Below are positions 46,980 to 59,285 of a stretch of DNA of 64,000 nucleotides, piece by piece. The notes below the pieces were generated by a model. That model searched no databases, was not told where the DNA came from, and saw nothing but the letters and a program-made list of their open reading frames with translations. Both the position numbers and the translations under genes were made by a program. Location of the stretch: assembly GCA_900074885.1 (NCBI GenBank), contig FJUW01000008.1, forward strand, positions 797,035 to 861,034, in the 5' to 3' direction. The DNA comes from Rhynchosporium graminicola. Taxonomy: Eukaryota; Ascomycota; Leotiomycetes; Helotiales; Ploettnerulaceae. The first letter of the stretch is position 1. Each line of letters opens with the position of its first letter.

Positions 46980-49900
46980 AACTATAACTTATAGTATCTT
47001 CTACATCCGGACTAAGTTTACTAGATAATAAGATAGAAATCTAAATAAAGATTCTATCCTAAGGTAAGTAGAAATCGATAACTACTCTTATTAATAGTAG
47101 AGTAGAAGATAACTTTATATTAAGACTAGTTACTAAAGAATACAAGCTTGAACTTATTAGTAAAGGACTAAGGACTTTCTAGATACTTTTATAGAATAAA
47201 AGCATTATCTTCAGTACTATAGTCGCCTAGGTAGAGATAGCCGATTCGATTAAATAGACTAGAGTCAATGCTCTTCGGCTAAGAGTTATCGATATGCTAA
47301 GTATAGACCTGATATTAGGGTAGCTATAGTTAGAGGATATAGATCCTCAGATAAGCTTTAAGAATAAGTAGTAGAAGTTCCCTTATAATTTGAAGGACTC
47401 TAATAGCCTTAATATTATAGTACCTCGAGCTTTTGCGACTCTTATTAACAAATAGAAATCTCCTATATACGCTATAATACTTAACTTGCATACGATACGC
47501 TAGATAGATACTAGCGATACGCCTACTATTCCCTCTATATATAGTGACTTTAAGGACGTATTCTCTGAAGAGAAAAGAAGCGAGCTACTCCTATTAGAGG
47601 GCTATTAATATACTATCGAGTTAGAACTAGGATTAAAGATACCTTATTCTCTAATCTATAACCTCTCCGAGAAGGAACTAGAGGTTCTCCGGGAATACCT
47701 CGACTTATTAGAGGCGAAGGGTTAGATAAGGAAGAGTAAGAGTCCTGCAGGTGTACTTATTCTTTTTATACTTAAGAAAGATAGTAGCTTTCGATTATAT
47801 ATTAATTACCGGGCTCTAAATAAAATTATAATTAAGAATTAGTATCTTCTGTTATTAATTAGCGAAACGCTAGATAAGCTCCGGGATACTAGAGTATTTA
47901 CTAAACTGGACTTATAAAACGCTTACTACTATATCCGAATTCGCTAAGGTAATGAATAGAAGACTATATTTCGTACCTAATATGGGTATTACGAGTATTA
48001 AGTTATGCCGTTTGGACTATTAAACGCATTAGCGACCTTCTAGGTATTTATTAATAATACGCTAGCGGGCCTTATCGATATTACTTATATTATATATCTT
48101 GATAATATCCTGATCTATTCTGCTGATCTCTTATAATATGAATAATATATCCGCTAAGTACTAGAGAGACTTCGGTATATAAACCTCTTTATTAAGTTAT
48201 TAAAGTGCTCTTTTAATACTAAAAGTATAGAGTTTCTAAGATATATTATCTCCTTAGTTAGCGTTTTAATAGATATGAGCCAGATAGATACTATTAGGGA
48301 ATAGCTAGAGCCTGAAAGTATTAGAGACGTATAAGTCTTTATTAGTTTTATAAACTTCTACTAGCGATTTATCATAAGATTCTTAGCGATTACCTAACCT
48401 CTAATAAGTTTAATAAGTAGTAAGAAGAAAAGGTAACTTGCCTTTACTTTTAGATAGAGTGCTATAGAAAGGGAGGCTTTTAACGCGTTGAAAGATACGT
48501 TTACTATAGTACCTTTTCTTATGTACTTCGATCTACTGAAGCCGAGAAAGCTAGAGACTAACGCTTCTGAGTTTACTATCGCGGGAATTCTCTCTTAGCC
48601 TAGAGAGTAGCTAGCGAAAGAAAGGGAAAAAGCCGTCTAGTACCTTATCGCGTTCTTTAGTAAAAAGCTAGAACTTACTGAGTTAAATTATGAAGTATAT
48701 AACTAAGAACTCCTTATAATTATTAAGTATTTTATATACTAGAGGTATTACCTTAAAAGTAATATAGCCCTAGTTAAGGTATTAATAGACTATAGTAACC
48801 TCTATCACTTTATAACTATAATAGTATTAAGCCGGCGATAAGCTAGATAAGCTCTAGAGCTATCTAAGTATAACTTTATATTAAGTTATAGATAAGGGAA
48901 AAATAATCCTACTAATAGACTATCGAGAAGGCCTAACTATAAGCTAGCGAAAAATAAGGAAAATATTATACTTCTTACTTTATAAAATAAGCTACGAAGT
49001 GTAATTAAAGATAAGTTAATCTACGTACTTAGTAAAGCTAGCGATACGATAGAGAGTAACCGGCGTCCGAACGATAGTATATTATACCGGTTAACTTAGA
49101 TTCTATAACTTACTAATAATACTTCTTTAAAAGGAGTATCGATCGAGGCTATAGATACGACCTCTACGCCTAACTAGCGATATATACTTATAAAGCTTGA
49201 TAATTTATAGAACTTATTTAGAGGTCTGGATACCCTCTTAAGAAGCGCTAGCAAGGAGCTAGGCGCTAGCTAGTATAGCTATAGATATACTATACTACGG
49301 TTTTTCATAGCGAGAATTATAAGAACCGAAATAGTAAACCCTGAATCGAACTCACTTCTCTTAACGCTTATAAAGCTATAGAAAAGGGACGCTTTTATTA
49401 TTAAGAAGTTAGCTAGATTACAGAAAACCGGGGATATAGATTAAAGTATCGATAGCGAAGGATTACTTAGATACCGGCGAAAGGCTTACGTTCCGCTGGA
49501 CGAAGCTATCTATACTAAAATCATGAAGATATACTATAATAATCTAACTATAGGCTATTTTAGTTAAGATAAGACGCTAAAACTTATCTAGCGAAAGTAC
49601 TATTAGCAGAAGATAAAGCTAGATATTAAAGAATATGTTAAAAGTTACGATATTTATTAAAGGATAAAAGTAAGAAGAATAAAGATAGCTAGCGAGATAT
49701 AAGCGCCTAGCTAGCTAAGTAAGCAGTTTAAGTCTATAACTATAGACTTTATTATAGATCTACTACCTTATAAAGGGAGCTCTATAGGAAGAATCTCCGA
49801 TAGTTTACTAGTAATCGTCGATAGATATACTAAAGATATAGAGTATATTCCTTACTTAAAGATAATTAATACGCTAAGCTTAGCTTAGCTATTTATTAAC

Positions 49901-50860
49901 TATTAGTTTAAGGACTACGGATTACCTGCAGTTATTATTACTAATAGAGGTTCTATTTTCACTTCCAAGTTCTAGCAAGAGGTATACTTCTACCTCCGAA
50001 TAATAAGAGGTCTTTCGACGGCGTTTTACTTATAAACTAATAAGTAAACGGAACGATAAAACTAAGCTATAGAAGTATAGCTACAGTATTTCGTATACTA
50101 TCTTTAAGACGATTAGGTAGACCTATTACCTATAGCGAAATTCGCGTATATAAATATATATTATAAAGCTATTAGAATAAGTCCAAATAAGGCTAGGTAT
50201 GGAATTACACTAGATAGTCGCCAGGGTATCGAGGACGATCCTATAAGAGGGGAGATACCTACTACTAAAGAAAGAGCAGAAGAAGTAGTTAAGAAACGCT
50301 AAGAGCTAGAGAATAGCTAGCGAAGAACTAAAGAAACCTAGGCGAAGTAGTATAATAAGAACTATCGACTAGTTAAATTCAAAGTAGATTAATAAGTCTT
50401 ACTCTTAATAAAGAATATTAAAACTATTCAATCGAGTAAGAAGCTAGACTACTAATTTCTAGGGCTATTTAAGATTAGCGAAAGAATTAGAAAGCAGGTA
50501 TATCGATTAGATTTACTTACTAAGTATAATTAGCTATATAACGTCTTCTATATCTTACTATTAGAACTATACTAATAAAGGCCCGGCAAGTCGTCGGAGG
50601 TTATCTAACTTAACCTTATCGATAGCGAAGAATCATAGGAGGTCGATTCCTTACTAGACTAGCAAGTAGTTAGGGGGAGAGAATAATTCCTAGTAAGATA
50701 GAAGGAGTTTACTTCCGCTTATAATTCTTAGGAGCTAAAAGAAAACCTCTAAGGACTCTAGAAAGAAATTAAAGCTTTGAAAAATTAAAACGCTATAGAA
50801 AGACCGGCGAAACGCTAGCGAAAGTAAAATAATACTTGTAAAAGAATATATATCTTTCTG
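46980..50860 (+). pseudogene. Gypsy-G pol: protease, reverse transcriptase, RNase H, integrase, chromodomain
   Basis: Protease: TLINSRVEDNFILRLV near 47085-47130 (an Asn replaces the catalytic Asp) and MLSIDLILG*L*LE (~47290). Reverse transcriptase: [17 protein letters not shown] (~47790-47840) and IIYLDNILIYSADLL (~48090-48135; YLDN). RNase H: LETNASEFTIAGIL (~48550) and LTELNYEVYN*ELL. Integrase: SITIDFIIDLLPY (~49735), IITNRGSIFTSKF (~49935; Asp to Asn) and TER*N near 50050. Chromodomain-like VVRGREQFLVR*KEFTSAYNS*E lies at ~50665-50735. TAG/TAA stops throughout. Confidence 0.87.
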
Positions 50861-50899
50861 TTTTTTCCTATAGGGTTTTATAGTTTTAAAGGTATATTA

Positions 50900-52010
50900 G
50901 AGATTATAAATCTAGTAGACGTCTAAAGGGAAAAAGAGGTTTTATTATCTATATAGATCACTAGTAAACTAGCTCTTACCGGATAAACTCCGAGATATCG
51001 CTAAAGAAAGTTTACTTAGTAACTTCCTAATCAGTAGTATCTATATCCCTATCCGGGACTTCCTCTCTATTAACTTCTAGCTGCGTATTTAGTAAAGCTA
51101 CCTATAGAAAGAATCTAGTATGAATAGTACGGAAGTCCTTCGCTGAAGATTAGTAGGGAACTCGCTAGAGAGATTGATTTATACTATACGGAGATTACGA
51201 ATTTCCTCTAAAAGAGTAGTATTTATAATATCGATAGTAGTAATAACTTTAGCTATAGAGTATAGCGTATGCCTAGATACCTTAGCGATCGCTAACGTAA
51301 TACTAGAGGATAGCTCAGTATTAGAATTAATAACTAGCTTCTAAGGAGATTTAATAGCTATAGTATTACTAACTTTGGAAGTATGATTAGCTCGCTTCTT
51401 CTCTATATTAAAGCGTACCTAGGTAATCTTTAATACTTCTCCGGAACTCTCGCTTACTATTACTTTTAAAGCTATATCTTATAGTTAGCTGAGAATACCT
51501 ATTAGGATAGCTAGAATCTCGTCGGCTATTAGCTGAGTATTCGCTGGAGAGAGGAAATTTATACTTATATCCTCGCAAGATTTACTCTTCTTAATATAGT
51601 TTATATACTTACTAGTAATAGAGTTAGGAGCTAAAGTACACTTTAACTCAGGGAATAGAGTATACTCGCCGGCGTATCGTAAGTAAGTCTCCGAACGCGG
51701 CATCTCCTTATTCACCTTAGCACGAGCCTTCGACTTTATCTGCGTATTCTTTCGACTAGTATAAAGGGTCTTATTATAATAGGCAGAAAGGCTACTATCT
51801 TAGCTCGGCTTACCTTTAGTATCCTTATTATTATCTTCCGCTCGCTAGCGCTTAGTCGATGACCCGCTAGCGACTGCGGTTTTTCCCTTATTAATAGGGG
51901 TAAAAGTATTACTAGAAGGAAGAGTATTTTTAAGCGAACTACTAGTAGCGCGCTTACGAAGGTTCTTAGGAGCTAAAAGGTTAAGTTAGTACTACCTGAT
52001 ACCTTATATT
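50900..52010 (-). pseudogene. Candidate accessory gene of Gypsy-G, antisense to pol
   Basis: A minus-strand frame runs from about 52000 leftward: a Ser/Lys-rich N-terminal part (SSLKNTLPSSNTFTPINKGK), then 76 open codons at 51485-51715 (RSETYLRYAGEYTLFPELKC ... KKSKSCEDISINFLSPANTQ), then IALKVIVSESSGEVLKIT and NTTLLEEIRNLRIV to about 51170. Roughly 280-300 codons with TAG/TAA interruptions. Not related at sight to the antisense frame of Gypsy-E. No family recognised. It ends convergent with pol, like the E gene. An alternative is a chance frame in a long 3' untranslated region. Confidence 0.5.
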
Positions 52011-52247
52011 CATAACTTACATATAGTTATTATTATTATTATTAGTTATTTAAGAAGGGAGAGAAGAGAGAAAGTTAAGAGTTATATAGAGGAGTTACCT
52101 AGCGCTATACTCCGCATTCTAGCCTTACTAATAACAAAGAAGAATCAGAATAAAGGTAAATCCTAAAAGGAATACCTCGCCGGCGCCTCGCTAAAGTATT
52201 ACTAGCTAGGGCATTTTAACGCTTTTACTTTTAGGATAGAAGTATTT

Positions 52248-52260
52248 AAGAGGGGAGATA
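52248..52260 (+). other. Gypsy-G polypurine tract
   Basis: AAGAGGGGAGATA just before the 3' LTR. Confidence 0.65.
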
Positions 52261-52261
52261 T

Positions 52262-52443
52262 TATAATAGGTCTGTACGCCTAGTACCTCCCACTCCTATA
52301 TTTCAGAATTAGAGAGGAAAGAAGAACTTTCTCTCCTTAGTAATTAGTTTCTGTATTAACTAGATTATTACTAGCGAACCTCCAGCGACTGTTCTATTAT
52401 TCCATTATGCTTATTTACCTCAGCGTACTAAGTGATTATTATA
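52262..52443 (+). repeat. Gypsy-G 3' LTR, 182 bp
   Basis: Starts TATAATAGGTCTGTACGCC and ends AAGTGATTATTATA. Differs from the 5' LTR mainly by G-to-A and C-to-T changes. Confidence 0.92.
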
Positions 52444-52447
52444 AATA

Positions 52448-53334
52448 TATAAATCTAGATCTACTAAGTTAAGTATCCCCTACTAAGCTCCTTTAGATCA
52501 GATTACGATAGCTATAAGAGATCGCTAATAGCGAGAATCGAAGCTCTAAAGTAGATTTTAATATAGAAATAAAAGCTTAAGAGCTTAAATTAGTTTAATA
52601 AGCTAAAGGGTAGATTTCTAAGCTAACTAGAAGCACTCGAGATACGAGTTAAGTACTCGATATAACTCTTATAAGCTATCTTAGCTAAATCTAAAAAACT
52701 AATTATAATTACTATAGCGTCTTGAAAATCTAAAGTAGAGATTAAAAATAAGTAATTTATACTTAATTTCGCTACCTATAGCTAAAAAGCTCTTACTTAC
52801 GCTAAAATCTATATATAGATTAAGAAGTTAATATCACTTACTTATTTAGCTCTAGCGATTAAGGAATTACTAATCGAAAAGAGAGTAAACTTTTAATACT
52901 TTCTTCGAGCCCTAAGATAAGAGCTCTATTAAACTAATACGATTATTTAATCTAATATATAGAAAGCTTATAGACTTTATCTTACTATAGGAGTATCTAC
53001 TAGAGGTAAAGGAAGAGATAGTAACTCGAATCCTTAAGCTTAGATTATTAAACTTTAAGTTTTAATTAGAGATTATATACTTTATAAAGTCCTAGATATC
53101 GAAAGATCTTTTAGAATTATAGATTTCCTAAATATAATTAAATCTTTCGATTATTTCTAAGTAAATAGCTTTCTAATTAAGTATTAAAAAGCTAAGCTAT
53201 ACGGAAAACCCTCTTTATATACCCTTAAGGAGCTCGTAAAGGAGTTCTATATAAGTTAAGTTAATTATATATATTAAGAGTTTTAGAGTAATATAACTAA
53301 AGATTAAGGCGTTTTCTTAACGCTCGGATCTCGA
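52448..53334 (+). repeat. Unclassified repeat X, copy 1, right part, with decayed frame
   Basis: Continues copy 1 after Gypsy-G; matches 58098-58995. It carries the first ~295 codons of the plus-strand frame described for copy 2. Ends at GGATCTCGA where Gypsy-E2 inserted. Confidence 0.7.
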
Positions 53335-53603
53335 TATAACGATAGCTTACCTGAATATCATATGAGGAGAAGGATAGATACTAGGGCCTAAGTTCCCAGG
53401 TATCCCGGTATAACTAGTGTCCGACTCGATATAGTATCGGACTAGTACTAGTATATATATATAAGGTGCCTTATACTTTATCTCTTTTCTTCTTCTTTAC
53501 TTATCTTTTTATTTCTTTAGTAATAAACTATATAAGATCGCTTTTAGCCTTCTTATTTGTTTTATTCTTTTTTATATATTACTTTAAGTCTTATATTATT
53601 ATA
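53335..53603 (+). repeat. Gypsy-E2 5' LTR, about 269 bp
   Basis: Starts TATAACGATAGCTTACC and ends TCTTATATTATTATA; homologous end to end with the E1 LTRs but more heavily mutated. Confidence 0.88.
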
Positions 53604-54000
53604 TCAAATAAAAAGATTAAGATAGCCGGAGATAGCTTAATATAATATCTTATCTACTAAGTTAGTTATTCGATAACTCTTCTTATATAGCCGAGATTCT
53701 AGAGATCTCTCGGATAGCTATAAATCAGGGTTTAATTTAGCTTATTATAAATAGTATAATAGAGGAGGTCTTCGCTAATACTCTTTCGATAACTCCCTTA
53801 GTATAAAGGAATTATAGATAGATTTTAAAGAAGATATAATAAATACCTTAGAACTTTAATCTCTACGTATTATTACTGAAATAGCTTTAATATACCCCTT
53901 TTTAAGCTACTATTATAGCTTCTAATTAATAAACTAGAGATTTCGCCGGTTCTAGAGGAACTCGACGTGATCCCCCCCGCTTTACCCCCGAACTTAATCT
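53604..54000 (+). other. Gypsy-E2 leader
   Basis: Starts TCAAATAAAAAGATTAAGA; the first ~55 bp match the leaders of E1, LTR-C and LTR-C'. No gene. Confidence 0.55.
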
Positions 54001-55350
54001 ATTATACTCTTCCTTATTCTAAATATCTCTTATACTCGAGAACGTTAATACTTTATTAAGGAAATACTAACTAAAAGAGAAAGAAAAATAAAAGCGAAAT
54101 TCACTAGGAATATAATCGCTAAGTACTCCTATTTCTATAGATAACTCGAATCTGATTTATTCCCTCTTATAATAATTAGTAAACTAAGAGGAAAAGAATA
54201 ACTCTCTAGAAGATACTATAGATAAACTAATCTCTATATAAGATAAGTTCCTCGCAGGGGTCTCTTACTTATCTTCGACTCTCCTACTAGAGCTAGTACT
54301 ATAATCTCTGCGTATTCCGGAGTTTAATAAGCTAATAAACTCTATTCTAATACGTAATACTAAGAGAGAGGATACTATTCCTAATAAACTATTACTCTCT
54401 CCTAGTACCGAATCAGTAGAGTTACGCCCTAGGAAATCTTATCTTACTAAGAAGATCCTGCCTCTAGATAATAGATCAGATCTTACTCTCCTCTAATAGA
54501 GAGTATTAATATAAGACTAGCTAGCTATAAATACTAACTATTATCCTACGGACTTCTTCTAGCGCGTTCTTATATAGGGACTAGTTACTAGATTAGCTAA
54601 GGAGTATCTTACGCTCTAGTACTTTACTAATAAATTTAAGACTAGTAATAAAATAATCTCCTTATTAGAGGAGAACTTTCTTATTAGATTAGAAGAAGAT
54701 AACTATTATAATACTTTTTATTACTTAGAAATATAATAACCTAGTTATACCCGCGAGACCTTTATTAAGTTTCGTAGTCGATTTTAAAGCGCTATTATCT
54801 AAGGTAAAGTTAGAAAGAAAGAGTAATTCTTCTATATATAAGATAAGATTATATTATTCTTATATACTTTAACTCTTATTATTAAACTAATATAAAATAA
54901 GGATTACGCTTCTATAGTTAGATCCTTACTTTCTTTTAATACTAAGTATTACTATAACTTAGAATATACTTATCCTAAGAAAGCTACTACCTAGATATAG
55001 TACTATAAGCTTACTATTACTATTATAACCTCTTCTAGTTCTACTTCTTACCGGTCCTTAAGCTTAGCCCCTCGATAAACTACTCTTACGCTTTATATAT
55101 ATATCTCTACCTTAGTATAAGCTAGTACTCTCTCTGTATTAAAACGCCTTATTATAATAACCGGAGAACTCTTTAGGTATTATAGTTATAGATAGCTCGG
55201 CTATATTAAGCCAGATTGCCCTAACTCGCCTAAGGTTTAATTAATCGACGAATTCCCGGAAAAAGAAGAAGTAACTAAAGAGGTAGTAGAAGATATACCT
55301 TCCGAATCTGGACTAATACTAGAGGAAAATAATAAGGCTTAAGTAAAAAC
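54000..55350 (+). pseudogene. Gypsy-E2 gag
   Basis: Same protein as the E1 gag: the central part includes LEENFLIRLEEDNYYNTFYY near 54670-54725, a Ser/Thr-rich linker, and a zinc-knuckle remnant RYYSYR*LGYIKPDCPNSP near 55175-55235 that keeps its last Cys. Ends LILEENNKA near 55340. Stops at Gln/Trp codons. Confidence 0.75.
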
Positions 55351-55399
55351 TCCTTCTTAAGTCTATATAAATATAATCTCCCTAATCTTAATTTTAACT

Positions 55400-57580
55400 C
55401 TCTAATAAGAGGTAAGTAATTTATATACCTGATTATAGTTAGTATAAACAGGCTAGGAGTCTCTATAAATAGCTTAATAAATACCGGAGCGAATAGATAC
55501 CTATTTATTAATCGTACTCTTACTAGACGACTATTAGAAGCCCTCGGTATTAAAATCGAGCTACTATCTTATTCTATTCTAATACGTAAGTTCTACTAGT
55601 TAGTTAGAACCTATATTATTTATTTTATATATTTATATCTTTCTATTAATAATAGGCATATTTATAATTACCTTTTTATTCTTCTCGATTTAGGATAATA
55701 AGATATAATTATTAGTATTAAATAGATATAACGATTTCAAGTTAAGCTCGATACGCTCTACTATAAGCTATTATAGCTAGAATAATATCTAGTTACCTTT
55801 TAATATAATAAGGAGATAATTATAACTCTACTGCCTTATAAACTTAGTCTTAATCGATCTTACTAAATCGATACTAATACGCGGGACTTAGCTATAAACT
55901 AGCTAGACTAGTACTAATTACTCAAAATAATAGGGAGATAGTATATTAATATATTATCCTTACTATTTAACTTATTTCTGCTTATCGCTAAGGAATCCGA
56001 ACTCTTTTCTACTCTGAAATCACTAGGAAAAGTACTCGTACTGAAACCTTACTATAAGTGTACTTCTTAATCTTCGAGGATCTGGAAACTGATCTTAATT
56101 TACTAAATTAGTATTAAACCTTTTTACTTTAATATAAAATATAAAAGCTCCGAATTATTCTTTACTAGTATCTATAAGATAGATTATATCTTATAAGACT
56201 ATCCGGATAGCGATTCCCCTAAGGATCCTAATACCGAACGACTTATAGCTAAAAAGCTACCGGAATAGTATTATACTCTTAAGAAAGCTTTTTCTAAGCG
56301 GGATTTTAATATTCTTCTGCTCTATCGCTTATATAATTATAAAATTATTCTAGAAGAACTATTACTTAATAAATATTTACTTTTATATCAGTAGTCTATA
56401 GAGGAACTATAAGTAACTAAGTAATACCTTATAGAGAACTTAGATAAGGGATTTATTAAATCTAGCTAAAGCTCTTTCGTATTACTTATACTATTTATTA
56501 AGAAGGCTAATAATGGGTTACGCTTCTATATCGACTATCGTAAGCTTAATACGATCACTCGAAAGGATTTATACCTTATATCTAGGATCGATAGGCTCTT
56601 AACTTATATATCTAAAGTAATAGTTTTTACTAAATTAGATATCTGTATAGTATTTAATCGTATCTATATAGACCCCGAATCAGAGGAGTATACTACCTTT
56701 CGAACCTATTTCAGATCTTAGAAATATAAGGTACTACTTTTTAAGCTTTATAATAGACTTAGTATATACTAAGAATATATAAATAATATACTACTAGACT
56801 ATCTAGACGATTTCTATATAGCTTATTTAAATAATATTCTTATATATTTAGAAACGCTCTAGGAATATAAGAGATATATTAAATTAGTACTATAGCGCTT
56901 AATAGATACTAGACTCTAAGTAGATATTAAGAAAAGCAAATTCTATATTACTTAGACTAAATACCTTAGATATATTATTACTAACAGAATCGAGCTAGAT
57001 CTTGAGAAGGTAGTACTATTAGTAAACTAGAAGTACCCCGAAATAGTAACTACTATGAAATATTGCCTAGGATTCTATAGTTTCTATTATTAATTTATTT
57101 ATAATTTCAGCCTTATTGCGAAACCCCTCTTAACACTTACTTAGCCTATAGTATTATAGAATTTCACTAACGATTATAAGAAATCTTTCGATAAGCTATA
57201 GTAATAGCTACTATTAGTATAGAAACTATATTGTTTCGACTTAGAATTATAAACTAAACTAGAAACTAATACCTCTGATAGTATAATAGCTAGAGTTATC
57301 TCCTAATTATATAAAGACAACTAGTAGTATCTAATTAGATTCTACTATTATATTCTGAATAGATATGAACTAAATTAGAAGATCTATAATAAGGAATTAT
57401 ATATTATTATTAAGTCTTTCCGGAAATAGAGACTTAAACTTATATTACTATAATACTATACTAGTATATATACGGACTATCGATCCTTAGAATACTTTAT
57501 AACTATTAAGGTCCTAACTAGTAAGTAAGCGAGATAAATAGAATTCCTATCCGAATTTAACTTTTATATTATATATTATA
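55400..57580 (+). pseudogene. Gypsy-E2 protease, reverse transcriptase and partial RNase H
   Basis: Protease site SLINTGANRYLFINRTLTRR near 55460-55520: the catalytic Asp reads Asn, the Thr-Gly-Ala is kept. Reverse transcriptase from about 56430 with LRFYIDYRKLNTITRKD (56520-56570) and IAYLNNILIYLETL (about 56815-56860; both Asp positions changed, reading LNN). RNase H with LETNTSDSIIARVI near 57260-57300. Breaks off after EFLSEFNFYI at 57580. TAG/TAA stops. Confidence 0.83.
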
Positions 57581-59285
57581 TACTTTCACTTATTATATAT
57601 AGTCACGTTATGTCTGATCACCTACATAGCCTAGTATATACTTATATGATCTTCTTATATATTTAAAGTAAGCTTTCTCTTTTCCTTCTAAAGAGGATAA
57701 TACTCTCTATAATTAATATTCAGAGACTACTTTAATTTTCCTATCTCCTGATTCCTTTAAGTAATCTTTCACTTCTATTAAAGCCTACTTTACTTTTATA
57801 CTAGAGTTAAGAGCTATATTAATATATCGCTTTTAAAGCTACTTATTATATATATAGAAGTAAAGCTTTAATCTAGCTTTTGATTACTAGAGTTATTTAT
57901 TCAGGCCTTTTATAATATATTAATTAATATTCTATAAGCTCTTTATAGCTTTTTAACTACTTAATTATATCTTTTAAAGATCTTTCCGACGATTTACTTA
58001 ATCTTAGTAATAAAATAGTCTATAAGAAGCTAGAGTAATAGCTAGATTAGATTTCTTATATTTAATTTATAGTTAGAATAATTAGGATATAGTAATATAT
58101 AGATTCAGATCTACTAGATTAAGTATCTCCTGCCGAGCTCCTTTAGATCAGACTATAATAGCTATAAGAGATCGCTAATAATAAGAATCGAAGCTCTAAA
58201 GTAGCTTTTAATATAGAAATAAAAGCTTAAGAGCTTAAATTAGTTTAATAAGCTAAAGAGCAGATTTCTAAGCTAACTAGAAGTACTCGAGATATAAGTT
58301 AGGTACTCGATATAACTTTTATATACTTTATCTTAGCTAAACTTAAAAAACTAGTTATAATTACTATAGCGTCTCGAAAATCTAAAGTAGAGATTAAAAA
58401 TAAGTAATTTATACTCGATCTCGCTACCTATAGCTAAAAGGCTCTTACTTACGCTAAAATCTATATATAAATTAAAAAGTTAATATTACTTATCTATTTA
58501 GCCTTAGCGATTAAGAGATTACTAGTTAAAAAGAAAGTAAATTTTTAATACCTTCTTCGAGCCCTGAGATAGAAGCTCTATTAAACTAATATAATTATTT
58601 AATTTAACGCACGGAAAGCTTATAGACTGTATCTTACTATAGGAGTATCTACTAGAAGTAAAGGAAGAGGTAGTAACTCTAATCCTTAAGCTTAGATCGT
58701 TAAACTTTAAGCTTTAATTAGAGATTATATACTTTATAAGGTTCTAGATATCGAAAGATCTTTTAGAATTTTAGATTTCCTAAATATAATTAAATCTTTC
58801 GATTATTTCTAAGTAAATAGCCTTCTGATCGAGTATTAAAGAGCTAAGCTATACGGAAAACCCTCTCTATATACCCTTAAGGAGCTCGTAAAGGAGTTCT
58901 ATATAAGTCAAGTTAATTATATATATCAGGAGTTTTATAGTAGTATAACTAAAGGTTAAGGCGTTTTCTTAATATTCGGATCTCGAGGTACTACTAAAAA
59001 TACCTTATCTAGCTTAGCTACCGGGAGATCAGATCGAATCGAGTATATATACTCTTGCTTAAAGGATAGACTTTATACTTAGAAGCTAATAGACTATACT
59101 AAATTATAGCTCGCTATATATAGATAAGTCTATACTACTAGTAAAGACGATACTCTAATTATAGTTGTAGCTCAAGACCTAGAGGTTAGTATAATAATAC
59201 GCTAACGATTTATCTCTAGTAAATAGAAAGATCTCCGAGCTAGCTATAGAATAGATCGCCCGATCTCTTAAGCTACTTAAGATCT
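57581..59285 (+). repeat. Unclassified repeat X, copy 2
   Basis: Uninterrupted copy of the repeat that forms 45087-45601 plus 52448-53334, and about 290 bp longer. It begins within Gypsy-E2 and ends where Gypsy-E3 starts. Terminal inverted repeats were not found, and no target duplication can be seen because the right end is lost. Could be a DNA transposon, a LINE or a duplicated host segment. Confidence 0.65.
58098..59285 (+). pseudogene. Decayed long reading frame of repeat X
   Basis: About 395 codons in one frame, interrupted only by TAA/TAG. It could start at ATA (58098, from ATG by RIP): DSDLLDQV-like, then a Gln/Leu-rich probable coiled coil (AELL*IRL**L*EIANN), SSKVAFNIEIKA*ELKLV, basic segments (AIKRLLVKKKVNF), SRGTTKNTLSSLATGRSDRI and DDTLIIVVA*DLEVS. 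It is truncated by the E3 insertion. No family recognised. TGA is rare across the window, so its absence is weak support; the amino-acid composition is the better argument. Confidence 0.42.

Larger units (their letters stand above)
45602..52443 (+). mobile_element. Gypsy-G: complete Ty3/Gypsy retrotransposon, 6842 bp
   Basis: Two 182-bp LTRs with target duplication AATA (45598-45601, 52444-52447), inserted in repeat X; copy 2 of X is uninterrupted at the same point and confirms the borders. Gag, protease, RT, RNase H, integrase and chromodomain on the plus strand, then about 1.4 kb with a candidate antisense frame before the 3' LTR. Confidence 0.93.
53335..57580 (+). mobile_element. Gypsy-E2: E-family copy, 3' truncated
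   Basis: 5' LTR, leader, gag, protease, reverse transcriptase and most of RNase H, then cut at 57580 by repeat X copy 2. Integrase, chromodomain, antisense gene and 3' LTR are absent from this copy within the window. Inserted in X copy 1 next to CTCGA (53330-53334). Inverted relative to E1. Confidence 0.88.

Noticed and set aside
57600..57640. Possible terminal inverted repeat of a DNA transposon (TCACGTTATGTCTGATCACC)
   Set aside because: Present at the left end of both X copies, but no inverted partner was found at the right ends, which are truncated.
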